Of a stretch of DNA of 16,337 nucleotides, positions 7,311-14,565 are shown in pieces. The position numbers were made by a program, and so were the translations under genes. This DNA comes from Actinomycetes bacterium (GTDB lineage Bacteria > Actinomycetota > Actinomycetes > Actinomycetales > Microbacteriaceae), in assembly GCA_023450335.1 (NCBI GenBank), contig JAEXHA010000022.1, positions 1 to 16,337 of the forward strand, given 5' to 3'. The notes under the pieces are model-generated. The model saw nothing but the letters and a program-made list of their open reading frames with translations. It was not told the DNA's origin and made no database searches. Within the stretch, counting starts at the first letter, position 1. Every line of letters starts with the position of its first letter.

Positions 7311-7723
7311 TCATCCTCGACACCAACGTCCTGTCGGAGTTCGTTCGTCCAGAGCCGTCGGAGCGGGTGACCCGGTGGCTGGACAGTCATCGACGCTCGG
7401 TACTCGCCATCACGGCGGTGACCGCATTCGAGATGCTCTACGGCGTGGCGAAGCTGCCCGGTGGGCAGCGACGGCGTCGATTCGGTGCCGCCGTCGCCGC
7501 GCAGCTGGCGGACTTCGCGGAGCGTGTCTTGCCATTCGATGCGGAGGCCGCCGCACATGCCGCCGAGCTCACGGCTTCAAGGCGCGCGAGCGGACGTCCG
7601 ATCGCGGTACCGGATGCGCAGATCGCCGCGATCGCGCGGTCGAGGGGGTGCGTGCTGGCAACGCGCAACACACGTGACTTCGCCGCCACCGGAGTCGAAC
7701 TCATCGACCCGTGGCAGGCCTGA
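7307..7723 (+). CDS. vapC: PIN-domain toxin (VapC/FitB family ribonuclease)
   Basis: The 138-residue single PIN domain has the metal-binding acidic residues visible in their usual places: Asp5 in LDTNVLSE, Glu42 in AFEMLYG, Asp103 in PDAQIAAIA, and Asp124 with Asn121 in TRNTRDF. Family members cleave RNA, often tRNA or rRNA, with Mg2+. The target of this one is unknown. It starts at TTG 7307 inside the antitoxin stop codon, without its own ribosome binding site. All catalytic residues are present, so it looks active. The stop is only six bases from the stop of the convergent sufU gene, with no room for a terminator between them. Confidence 0.9.
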   Translation: MIILDTNVLSEFVRPEPSERVTRWLDSHRRSVLAITAVTAFEMLYGVAKLPGGQRRRRFGAAVAAQLADFAERVLPFDAEAAAHAAELTASRRASGRPIAVPDAQIAAIARSRGCVLATRNTRDFAATGVELIDPWQA

Positions 7724-7729
7724 GCGCCC

Positions 7730-8176
7730 TTACGCGCGGGTGAGGGCGTCTTCGAGCGCGACCCAGGCGAGCATCGCGCACTTCACGCGGGCCGAGAACT
7801 TCGAAACGCCCGACAATGCCGCCGCGTCGCCGAAGGTCTCCTCCTCGAGCGGGGTCTTGCCGCGTGAGCGCAGCGCCTCGCGGAACCCGGTGATCAGGTC
7901 GGCGGCCTGGGCGCGCGAGATGCCGCCTTCCTCCTGCACGAGCGAGGCGAGCATCGAGGCGGATGCCTGCGAGATCGAGCACCCGTGGCCCTCCCACGTC
8001 ACGTCGGTGACCTCGTCGCCGCTCACCCGCACCCGCAGGGTGACCTCGTCGCCGCACACCGGGTTCTTCTGGTGTGAGTCGGCGTAGGTGCCGTCGGCGG
8101 CGGCGAGCCCCTGCCCGACGGGGTGCTTGGAGTGATCGAGGATCAGCTCCTGGTACAGGCTGTCGAGTTCGCTCAC
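7730..8176 (-). CDS. sufU: Iron-sulfur cluster assembly sulfur acceptor SufU
   Basis: The 148-residue SufU of the Gram-positive type receives persulfide sulfur from SufS for Fe-S cluster assembly. Zinc ligands are Cys41 and Asp43 (VCGDEV), Cys66 (GHGCSISQAS) and Cys133 (VKCAMLAW). The 18-21 residue insertion between the second and third cysteine that separates SufU from IscU is present (region about 100-125). Start is GTG 8176, overlapping the sufS stop by four bases (GTGA), so the two are translationally coupled. The other suf genes (sufB, sufC, sufD) are not in this window. Confidence 0.93.
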   Translation of the reverse strand: MSELDSLYQELILDHSKHPVGQGLAAADGTYADSHQKNPVCGDEVTLRVRVSGDEVTDVTWEGHGCSISQASASMLASLVQEEGGISRAQAADLITGFREALRSRGKTPLEEETFGDAAALSGVSKFSARVKCAMLAWVALEDALTRA

Positions 8177-9474
8177 GCGTCTGCTCCGAAGTAGGGGCGG
8201 ATCTCGGCGACGGCCGCGACCAGCTCGTCGATGTCGTCGGTCGTGTTGTACAGGGCCGCGCTCGCGCGCACCGAGGCGGTGACGCCGAACCGCTGGTGCA
8301 GCGGCGCCGCGCAGTGGTGGCCGACGCGCACCGCGATGCCGCGGGCGTCGAGGAACTGGCCCGCGTCGTGGGCGTGCACGCCGGCGACGTCGAACGACCA
8401 CAGGCCGACGCGCTCGGCAGCCGGTGCGTCACCGAGAAGGCGGATGCCGGAGATCTCGCGCAGCCCGTCGCCGAGGCGCTGCGCGAGCGCCCGCTCGTGG
8501 GCGTGGATCGCGTCGCGACCGACCGCGTCGATGTAGCGCGTCGCGGCGGCCAGGCCGATCGCCGGCCCGACCGGTTGCGTGCCGGCCTCGAACTTCTGCG
8601 GCGCGGGCAGATACTCCGCGGCCTCGAGCGTGACCGTGGTGATCATCGACCCGCCGGTGAGGAACGGCGGCAGCGCGTCGAGCACCTCGGCCCGCCCGTA
8701 GAGCCCGCCCACGCCGTAGGGGCCCAGCATCTTGTGGCCGCTGAAGACCGCGAGGTCGACGCCGAGCGCCGGCAGGTCGAGCGGCAGGTGCGGCGCCGAC
8801 TGGCAGGCGTCGAGCACGGTCAGCGCACCGACCTTCTGGGCCAGCGCGACGATCTCGACCACCGGGTTGACGATGCCGAGCACGTTCGACACGTGAGTGA
8901 ACGCGACGATGCGCGTGCGGTCCCCGATGATCGAGGCCACGGCATCCATGTCCAGAGTCCCGTCGTCATGCACGGGAATGTGCCGCAGCACGGCGCCCGT
9001 GCGCGCGGCGAGCTCCTGCCACGGAATGAGGTTCGCGTGGTGCTCGATCGCGGTCGTGACGATCTCGTCGCCGGGCTTCAGTGCCAGCGGGGTGGATGCC
9101 GGTGCCCCGCGGCCGATGGTCGCGTTGCCGATGGAGTACGCGACGAGATTGAGCCCCATGGTGGCGCCACTGGTCCACACGAGCTGCTCGGGCTCGGCGC
9201 CGACGAACCCGGCGACGGTCTCACGCGCATCTTCGAACAGGTCGGTCGCCTCGGCAGCGAGCGTGTGTGCGCCGCGGTGCACGGCCGAGTTGGCGTGGAT
9301 GAGGAAGTCGCGTTCGGCGTCGAGCACCTGCTGCGGCTTCTGGCTCGTCGCCCCCGAGTCGAGGTAGACGAGGCGGTGGCCGTTCACCTGCTCGGCGAGG
9401 ATCGGGAAGTCCGCGCGCAGCGCGACCGGGTCGAGCGCGGCGTGCGCGCTCGCGGCAGGCAGGGTGGAAGTCAC
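8173..9474 (-). CDS. sufS: Cysteine desulfurase SufS
   Basis: SufS is a PLP enzyme that takes sulfur from cysteine, leaving alanine and an enzyme persulfide that is passed to SufU. The protein is 433 residues, slightly longer than the usual ~410 because of an Ala-rich N-terminus and a small insertion near 122-132. Key residues are His146 (AIEHHANL), Asp222 (LDACQS), the PLP-binding Lys248 (FSGHKMLGPYGVG) and the active-site Cys388 (VGHHCAAPLHQRFG). The RVGHHC context is typical of group II (SufS) desulfurases. Start is GTG 9474, with TAGCCT six bases upstream, suggesting a leaderless mRNA. sufU follows with a four-base overlap. Confidence 0.95.
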   Translation of the reverse strand: MTSTLPAASAHAALDPVALRADFPILAEQVNGHRLVYLDSGATSQKPQQVLDAERDFLIHANSAVHRGAHTLAAEATDLFEDARETVAGFVGAEPEQLVWTSGATMGLNLVAYSIGNATIGRGAPASTPLALKPGDEIVTTAIEHHANLIPWQELAARTGAVLRHIPVHDDGTLDMDAVASIIGDRTRIVAFTHVSNVLGIVNPVVEIVALAQKVGALTVLDACQSAPHLPLDLPALGVDLAVFSGHKMLGPYGVGGLYGRAEVLDALPPFLTGGSMITTVTLEAAEYLPAPQKFEAGTQPVGPAIGLAAATRYIDAVGRDAIHAHERALAQRLGDGLREISGIRLLGDAPAAERVGLWSFDVAGVHAHDAGQFLDARGIAVRVGHHCAAPLHQRFGVTASVRASAALYNTTDDIDELVAAVAEIRPYFGADA

Positions 9475-9480
9475 CCTTCT

Positions 9481-9486
9481 AGGCTA
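9481..9486 (-). promoter_or_regulatory. sufS: -10 box TAGCCT of sufSU (leaderless)
   Basis: On the minus strand TAGCCT is followed by AGAAGG and then the GTG at 9474. The AGAAGG could instead be read as a ribosome binding site, but it touches the start codon and leaves no spacer. No good -35 box is seen. Confidence 0.45.
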
Positions 9487-9541
9487 CGCCTCGGCATCCC
9501 ACCCGGCTCCGGCGCTGGGTAAGCGGCACGGCGCGACTCCC

Positions 9542-9547
9542 TAGACT
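9542..9547 (+). promoter_or_regulatory. -10 box TAGACT of the VanZ-like gene (leaderless)
   Basis: TAGACT is followed by seven bases and the GTG at 9555, so transcription is expected to begin at the start codon. It is divergent from the sufS promoter, with 55 bases between the two -10 boxes. No clear -35 box. Confidence 0.5.
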
Positions 9548-9554
9548 GCGAGTC

Positions 9555-10601
9555 GTGGACGAGCGCGTCATACTCGGGATCCTTGCCATCCTGATCGGGG
9601 TCGGCGTCGGCTTCGTGCTGTTCGTTCCGTTCGTCGCGATCAGCTACCGGCGCCGCGGCGGGCTGGGGTTCTGGCGGTTCGCGGGCTGGGCGGCATTCCT
9701 GGTCTATTTCTTCGCGATCTGGACCTACACGCTGCTGCCGCTGCCCGACCCCGATGCGATCGCGTGCGTCGGCGCGATCCTCGACCCGCGCTCGGTGGTC
9801 GACGATGTCATCGCCGGCCTGCAGAGCGGCAACCCGCTGCGCAGTCCGCAGCTCCTTCAGATCGCGTTCAACGTGCTGCTGTTCATTCCGCTCGGATTCT
9901 TCCTGCGCGTGCTGCTCGGCAGAGGTCTGATCGTCACCGTGCTCACGGGTCTGGGCGTCTCGCTGCTGATCGAGGTCACGCAGCTGACCGGCGTATGGGG
10001 TCTGTACCCCTGCGCGTACCGGTTCTTCGACGTCGGCGACCTGATGACCAACACGACCGGCGCCCTCATCGGCGGCGTGCTGTCACTGGTGATCCCGCGG
10101 CGTCACTGGGGCGCCGGACGAGCGGTGGATGCCGGGGCCCCACGGCCGGTCACCAAGCCGCGCCGCGTACTGGCCATGCTGTGCGACGCGATCGCCGTGA
10201 TGATCTCGTCGGCCGCGGCGGGCATCGGCACCCAGCTGTGGCTGGAGTACATCGCCGAAGATCATGCCGCCGTCGTCGACGGGACGGCGGCCCAGGCGGC
10301 CTCGACCGCCGCGCCGTTGGTGGTGCTGGCCGCGGTCATCCTGACCACCGGGCGTTCGGTGGGCGATCTCACCGTCGAACTGCGCTACGCCGGTGGGCCG
10401 GTGCCCGAACCGTTCTTCCGCGTGCTCCGCTACGTGACCGGTATCGGCGGCTACCTGCTGCTCGCCCTACTGCCCGCGCCCTGGTCGGCCCTGGCGTTCG
10501 CGTTCGCCGCCGTCATCGTGATCACGACCCTCGCGACCGAGCGCGGTCGAGGACTACCCGGACTGCTGACCGGCCGCCGCCTCGTCGACGCGCGGGATTG
10601 A
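9555..10601 (+). CDS. VanZ-like membrane protein with C-terminal RDD-like domain
   Basis: The 348-residue protein has about eight hydrophobic segments. The N-terminal half is a VanZ-like domain: helices near 7-30 and 42-62, then FNVLLFIPLGFFLRVLL (105-121), SLLIEVTQL (136-144) and FFDVGDLMTNTTGALIGG (157-174), which are the family's conserved stretches. The second half, from KPRRVLAMLCDAIAVMI (201-217), resembles the RDD family, with helices near 206-232, 255-275 and 295-330. VanZ in enterococci gives low-level teicoplanin resistance; the role of most homologues is not known, and resistance should not be assumed. GTG 9555 is chosen from the -10 box placed seven bases upstream. The gene stands alone, divergent from sufS. 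Confidence 0.82.
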   Translation: MDERVILGILAILIGVGVGFVLFVPFVAISYRRRGGLGFWRFAGWAAFLVYFFAIWTYTLLPLPDPDAIACVGAILDPRSVVDDVIAGLQSGNPLRSPQLLQIAFNVLLFIPLGFFLRVLLGRGLIVTVLTGLGVSLLIEVTQLTGVWGLYPCAYRFFDVGDLMTNTTGALIGGVLSLVIPRRHWGAGRAVDAGAPRPVTKPRRVLAMLCDAIAVMISSAAAGIGTQLWLEYIAEDHAAVVDGTAAQAASTAAPLVVLAAVILTTGRSVGDLTVELRYAGGPVPEPFFRVLRYVTGIGGYLLLALLPAPWSALAFAFAAVIVITTLATERGRGLPGLLTGRRLVDARD

Positions 10602-10627
10602 CGGCGCCGGCCCGGCCCGGCATCCAC

Positions 10628-10786
10628 TCACGTCTGGCGTCTGATGAACCGCATCAGCCACGCGATGATCGCGAGCACGATGATCACGAGGCCGACCCAC
10701 AACAAGAACTTCACGGCCTCGACGAACACGCCCAGCAGTAGCAGGACGATTCCGATGATGAGCAGGATCACTGCGAGTCCAACCAT
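10628..10786 (-). CDS. Small two-helix membrane protein, 52 aa
   Basis: An ATG at 10786 opens a 52-residue frame: MVGLAVILLIIG, a first hydrophobic helix (2-22), a short polar turn with Glu23 and Lys26, a second helix (27-45) and a basic tail RFIRRQT. The composition is strongly hydrophobic and typical of small actinobacterial inner-membrane proteins. No family is recognised. No Shine-Dalgarno is visible; a CATGAT box lies six bases upstream of the ATG, so a leaderless start is possible but weakly supported. It is convergent with the VanZ-like gene and on the same strand as the DUF3237 gene, 79 bases after it. Confidence 0.65.
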   Translation of the reverse strand: MVGLAVILLIIGIVLLLLGVFVEAVKFLLWVGLVIIVLAIIAWLMRFIRRQT

Positions 10787-10865
10787 GCGATGATCATGCA
10801 TCGCCGCCGCGCCGGACGCACGCCCGTTGACCCGGGGCGGCGTACCTGCTATCTGCCCGCGCTCG

Positions 10866-11351
10866 TCAGCCGACGGCGAAGACCTCGACCTCGACGGCGG
10901 TCGGGTGGCGAATGCCGGTGCCGATGAAGATCGTGCGGTTCACCCAGTCCCAGGCACCGCGCGGCGCGCGCAGTCGCGGCGTGCAGCGGAAATAGATGCG
11001 GTCGGGGTCGACGGGCTCGCCTCGCATGAGCCGGTCGATATCGGCGCCGGAACCGGCGCGGATGCCGTGGTTCACGATCTCGATCAGAGTGCCGTCGGCG
11101 AGCTCGATCGGGTATCGCGCCTCCAATTCGGTGACCGCGTCGGGGCGCAGCACCTGGAAGTCGGCGCCGCCGGGCAGCACGCGCCCGGACAGCTCGCCGG
11201 TGGCGGTGCCCGCCGTGATCGGGACGATACGGCGCCACCCGTCGGCGCCCTCGCCGAGGTCGATCGGCTCGGTGACCTCGACGCGCAGTGTCGTCACGTG
11301 GCGCAGTGCCGGAGCGGTGACCGTGGGGGAAGGCAGCGGAGTCGAGGTCAT
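10866..11351 (-). CDS. DUF3237 family protein
   Basis: The 161-residue protein matches the single-domain DUF3237 family: LRVEVTEP near residue 22, IVPITAGTATGELSGRVLPGGADF (about 42-65), LRPDAVTELEARYPIELADGTLIEI, the YFRCTPRLRAP motif and WVNRTIFIGTGIR near the C-terminus. The family forms a small beta-barrel of unknown function. There is no signal peptide, so it is probably cytoplasmic. I chose the ATG at 11351 rather than an in-frame ATG at 11372 because TAGGAT sits seven bases upstream, matching the leaderless pattern seen elsewhere here. It is divergent from the transporter gene. Confidence 0.85.
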   Translation of the reverse strand: MTSTPLPSPTVTAPALRHVTTLRVEVTEPIDLGEGADGWRRIVPITAGTATGELSGRVLPGGADFQVLRPDAVTELEARYPIELADGTLIEIVNHGIRAGSGADIDRLMRGEPVDPDRIYFRCTPRLRAPRGAWDWVNRTIFIGTGIRHPTAVEVEVFAVG

Positions 11352-11358
11352 GGTTGGC

Positions 11359-11364
11359 ATCCTA
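11359..11364 (-). promoter_or_regulatory. -10 box TAGGAT of the DUF3237 gene (leaderless)
   Basis: On the minus strand TAGGAT is followed by GCCAACC and the ATG at 11351. No clear -35 box is seen. Confidence 0.5.
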
Positions 11365-11425
11365 AGAGCCATCTCCGTCGAGAGGGATGGTCAGCTTTCC
11401 GACATCGCATGGCGGGGCTGTGTCC

Positions 11426-11454
11426 TTGACGAGGTGGTCCGCCCCCTCCAGTGT
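11426..11454 (+). promoter_or_regulatory. Possible promoter of the MFS-LysR operon
   Basis: TTGACG (11426-11431) and CAGTGT (11449-11454) are spaced by 17 bases. The -35 is good, the -10 poor. It would give a leader of about 80 bases before the ATG at 11541. Nothing else is recognised in 11373-11525. Confidence 0.35.
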
Positions 11455-11540
11455 GGGGGTCGTCCCGCTCGCCGGATCGACCCGCCGTCTCGGCGTGCAA
11501 GACCCGGCCAGCCACCCGGCCCATCAAGGAGGATGCGCCC

Positions 11541-12887
11541 ATGTCACCCGAAACCTCCCGTACCGTCGCCGGTACGACGGCCAGCGCGGCCTCGGCGACG
11601 CCGCACCCGTCCGGCCCCTTGCCGACCGCGCCGGCGCGCACTCGGCGCCGCGACCTGGTCGCCGTCAACATCGGCAACGCACTCGAGTGGTTCGACTGGA
11701 ACATCTACGCGATCTTCGCCCCGTTCTTCGCAGCCCAGTTCTTCCGCGGCGAGGACGCCATCACCGGGCTGCTGTCGACCCTCGTGATCTTCGCGGTCGG
11801 GTTCCTCATGCGACCCATCGGCGGGTGGGTGTTCGGGCACATCGCCGACTCGCGGGGGCGCCGGTTCAGCCTCACGCTCGCCATCGGACTGGCCGCGATC
11901 GGCAGTCTCGTGATCGCCGTGGCTCCGACCTTCGACGTGATCGGCCCGTGGGCAGCGCTGATCCTGCTGCTCGCCCGGCTCGTTCAGGGCATGTCGCACG
12001 GCGGCGAGACCGGGTCGGCCTTCACCTATCTGGCGGAGGTGGCGCCGGAGGGCCGGCGCGGACTGTGGGCCAGCTCACCGTGGATCGGCGTGGGCATCGG
12101 ATCCATCCTCGCCACCGGGCTCGGTGCGCTGCTGACGGCGATTCTCACCGATGAGCAGATGGCCGCCTTCGGCTGGCGCATCCCGTTCGGCATCGCCGCC
12201 CTGCTGGGCCTGTACGCGCTGTGGATCCGCTTCGGCCTCACCGAGTCGGAGAAATTCACCGCCTCGAGCGAGAAGACGCCGTCGGTGCGCGACACCTTCC
12301 GGCTCATCGGCGCGCACCGTTCGACGATCCTGCGCATCACGGGGCTCACGATCGGCGGCGTCACGGTGTTCTACACGTGGCTGATCTTCGCGCCCGGCTA
12401 CGCGACGCGCACGTTCGGTATCGACCCGACCACGGCGCTGCTGATCGGTGTGGCCGGCCAGGCCGTGCTCGTGGTCATGGCGCCGGTGTTCGGAGCGCTC
12501 TCCGACCGGCTGGGTCGCCGCCCCGTGCTGCAGATCTTCAGCATCGGCTTCGCCGTGGTCGCCTTCGGGCTCGATGCGATCCTCGGGCCGAGTCCCTGGA
12601 CTCTGCTGCTGGCACTGCTGGTGGCGGGCCTGCTCATCAGCGCGAACACCGGTCCGCTGGGCGCCACCTTCGCCGAGCTGGTCCCCACCCGCGAGCGGGC
12701 CACGGTGATCGGCGTCGGCTACGCCACGTCGGCGGCGATCTTCGGCGGCACCGCGCCCTACCTGAACACCTGGCTCGAGTCGATCGGCCTGCATTGGATC
12801 TACACCGCGTACCTGGTCGCACTGTGCCTCATCAGCGCGATCGTGATCTGGCGGATGCCGGAGACCGCACGCGAACCGTTGCGCTGA
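11541..12887 (+). CDS. MFS transporter, metabolite:H+ symporter (MHS) type
   Basis: The 448-residue protein has about twelve hydrophobic helices, preceded by a Ser/Thr/Pro-rich cytoplasmic tail of about 35 residues. NIGNALEWFDWNIYAIFAPFFA at the first helix is typical of the metabolite:H+ symporter family, which moves organic acids such as citrate, 2-oxoglutarate or betaines with protons. GHIADSRGRRFSL in the loop between helices 2 and 3, QGMSHGGETGSAFTYLAE in helix 4-5, and ALSDRLGRRPVL in the matching loop of the second half are the family signatures. The substrate is unknown. ATG 11541 has AAGGAGG eight bases upstream; longer in-frame starts lack this. A LysR gene follows 27 bases later on the same strand. 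Confidence 0.92.
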   Translation: MSPETSRTVAGTTASAASATPHPSGPLPTAPARTRRRDLVAVNIGNALEWFDWNIYAIFAPFFAAQFFRGEDAITGLLSTLVIFAVGFLMRPIGGWVFGHIADSRGRRFSLTLAIGLAAIGSLVIAVAPTFDVIGPWAALILLLARLVQGMSHGGETGSAFTYLAEVAPEGRRGLWASSPWIGVGIGSILATGLGALLTAILTDEQMAAFGWRIPFGIAALLGLYALWIRFGLTESEKFTASSEKTPSVRDTFRLIGAHRSTILRITGLTIGGVTVFYTWLIFAPGYATRTFGIDPTTALLIGVAGQAVLVVMAPVFGALSDRLGRRPVLQIFSIGFAVVAFGLDAILGPSPWTLLLALLVAGLLISANTGPLGATFAELVPTRERATVIGVGYATSAAIFGGTAPYLNTWLESIGLHWIYTAYLVALCLISAIVIWRMPETAREPLR

Positions 12888-12914
12888 CCGGCCGCGACGA
12901 GAACACTGGGCTCG

Positions 12915-13874
12915 ATGCCCGTCCCCCGTTTCTCGCTGCGCCAGCTGGCGTACTTCGTCGCCGCCGCCCGTGCCGGCAGCATCGCGGCCGCCGCCGAGCA
13001 GGAGCACGTCTCACGCTCGGCGGTGGCCTCGGCCATCGGTGAGCTCGAGCACCTGTTCGGCCTCCCGCTGGCCACGCGCAGCCGGGGTACCGGATTCACC
13101 CTGACCCCGACCGGCGAGAACGTGTTCGAGCTGGCACTCTCCCTGTTGCGCGAGGCGGACGACCTGCCCGGCCAGGTGACCGGGGCGGCGCTGTCGGGGT
13201 CGCTCACCGTGGGCGCGTTCCCCTCGGTGGTGCCGACGGTGTTCCCGCTCATGTTCGAGCTTCTCGCCGCCGACCACCCGCACCTGCGGCTGGACGTGCG
13301 CTCCTTCCCGCAGCCCGAGCTGCTGGCCGCCGTCCGCGCCGGCGAGCTCGATCTCGCGGTCGCCTACAACGCGCACCTCGAGCATGACCTGGACAGCCGC
13401 GTGATCTACGACACCGTCATGCACGTGCTCCTGCCGGCCGACCACCGCCTCGCCGCATTCGAGGTCGTGCCCGCCGCGGAGGTCGCCCGCGAGCGACTCA
13501 TCCTGATGGGGTTGCCGCCGGGGCCCGACGACACCCTCGCCTACTTCGTGCGGCAAGGTCTGTCACCGCAAGTCTGGGCGCGCACCGGTGATTTCGAGCT
13601 GCTGCGGAGCCTCGTGGCGCGCGACCTCGGTGTCGCGCTGTGCATCCAGGCGCCGCGCACCACGTTGAGCTACGAGGGACGCCCGCTCGTGTGCCGGGCG
13701 CTGGACCCGACCCCGAACCTCGAGCGCCTGTCGGTGGTGTGGCCGCGGACGCGTCGTCTGTCGCGGGCGGCCGCGCACGTGGCATCCCTGCTGCAGGAGC
13801 ATGGCGCGGTCCTCGCGCCGCGTCTGGACGCCGTGGTCAGTGACCCGCGTAGTAGTAGTACAGGATCGCGGTGA
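12915..13874 (+). CDS. LysR-family transcriptional regulator
   Basis: The 319-residue protein has the usual LysR length. The N-terminal winged helix-turn-helix is FSLRQLAYFVAAARAGSIAAAAEQEHVSRSAVASAIGELEH (6-46), a long linker helix runs to about 90, and the ligand-binding domain is SGSLTVGAFPSVVPTVFP onward (about 94-300). It probably controls the transporter gene 27 bases upstream, and the co-inducer may be the transported compound. Being co-directional and downstream, rather than divergent, is less common for LysR regulators. No clear ribosome binding site precedes ATG 12915. The last 38 bases overlap the 3' end of the convergent gene at 13837. The C-terminal tail encoded there (DPRSSSTGSR) looks non-conserved. 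Confidence 0.92.
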   Translation: MPVPRFSLRQLAYFVAAARAGSIAAAAEQEHVSRSAVASAIGELEHLFGLPLATRSRGTGFTLTPTGENVFELALSLLREADDLPGQVTGAALSGSLTVGAFPSVVPTVFPLMFELLAADHPHLRLDVRSFPQPELLAAVRAGELDLAVAYNAHLEHDLDSRVIYDTVMHVLLPADHRLAAFEVVPAAEVARERLILMGLPPGPDDTLAYFVRQGLSPQVWARTGDFELLRSLVARDLGVALCIQAPRTTLSYEGRPLVCRALDPTPNLERLSVVWPRTRRLSRAAAHVASLLQEHGAVLAPRLDAVVSDPRSSSTGSR

Positions 13875-14565
13875 CCGCCTCGCCGTCGGTGTCGGCCAGC
13901 GCCGCGTAGCTGGGTGTGCCGTCGGCGAAGCCCGAACGGTCGGGTTCGAACACGATGCGTGTGCCGTCGCCGCGCTCCCATTCGTCGGCCGGCTCGAGCT
14001 CGTCGACGGGCGCACCGATGGAGAGGTCGAACTCGGCGGTGATCGCGACGTCGCCCACGGTGTTCGCGGTGTAGCGCAGGTACGACGGCTGCGTGTACTC
14101 GTCGCGCGGCAGGTCGTCGGTGGCGACCATGTCGTACAGGGCGAACCCGCTCCACTGATACACCGTGTAGTCGGGGTAGGTCGATCCGTTTCCGGCTTCG
14201 GCGCGCTCGGTCGGCGCCGCGCCGAAGGCCTCGGTCAGCGCCTCGACGGCGGGGGCGATGTCGTCGGCCCAGCCGAAGGTGAAGACCTCGGCGCCGGCGT
14301 CATCGCTCAGGGTGAAACCCGTCGCACTGAGCACGACCCCGGTGGGGTCGGTCGCCGGCTCGCTCGGTTCGGGCGCCGACGGCGTGGTCTGTGCGGGCGG
14401 CGGTGGTGCGGGGGCCTCGCCCTCGGTGGGGGATGCCGGTGTCTGGTCTGCGCCGGTGGGCGTCGCGCCGCGCATCAGATAGATCGACAGGGTGATCACC
14501 ACGGCGACCAGCAGGACCCCCGCGATGATGCCGAGGATGATCGGGGTGCGGTTGCGATCGTTCAT
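13837..14565 (-). CDS. Membrane-anchored protein with Pro-rich linker and extracellular domain
   Basis: The 242-residue protein has a short basic N-terminus (MNDRNRTP), one transmembrane helix (about 9-31), and a Pro/Thr/Ala/Glu-rich linker (about 34-72, containing APAPPPPAQTT). A folded domain of about 165 residues follows, with no cysteine visible, ending AILYYYYAGH. This layout suggests an N-in membrane anchor with the domain outside the cell. I do not recognise the domain. The ATG at 14565 overlaps the M20 amidohydrolase stop (ATGA), with a GAGG-like site before it, so the two are translationally coupled and probably form one operon. The frame upstream of this ATG is a shadow of the amidohydrolase gene. 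The 3' end overlaps lysR by 38 bases. Confidence 0.8.
   Translation of the reverse strand: MNDRNRTPIILGIIAGVLLVAVVITLSIYLMRGATPTGADQTPASPTEGEAPAPPPPAQTTPSAPEPSEPATDPTGVVLSATGFTLSDDAGAEVFTFGWADDIAPAVEALTEAFGAAPTERAEAGNGSTYPDYTVYQWSGFALYDMVATDDLPRDEYTQPSYLRYTANTVGDVAITAEFDLSIGAPVDELEPADEWERGDGTRIVFEPDRSGFADGTPSYAALADTDGEAVTAILYYYYAGH

Noticed and set aside
8074..9522. Long plus-strand frame of 482 codons antisense to sufS
   Set aside because: The minus strand has all SufS catalytic residues; the plus frame has only low-complexity Arg/Gly/Val-rich sequence.
9555..10601. Glycopeptide resistance gene
   Set aside because: VanZ-like domains are widespread and mostly unrelated to resistance; no other van genes are present in the window.
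12075..13007. Minus-strand frame of 310 codons over the MFS gene
   Set aside because: Asp/Glu/Arg/Gln-rich shadow of a transporter gene, with no motif.
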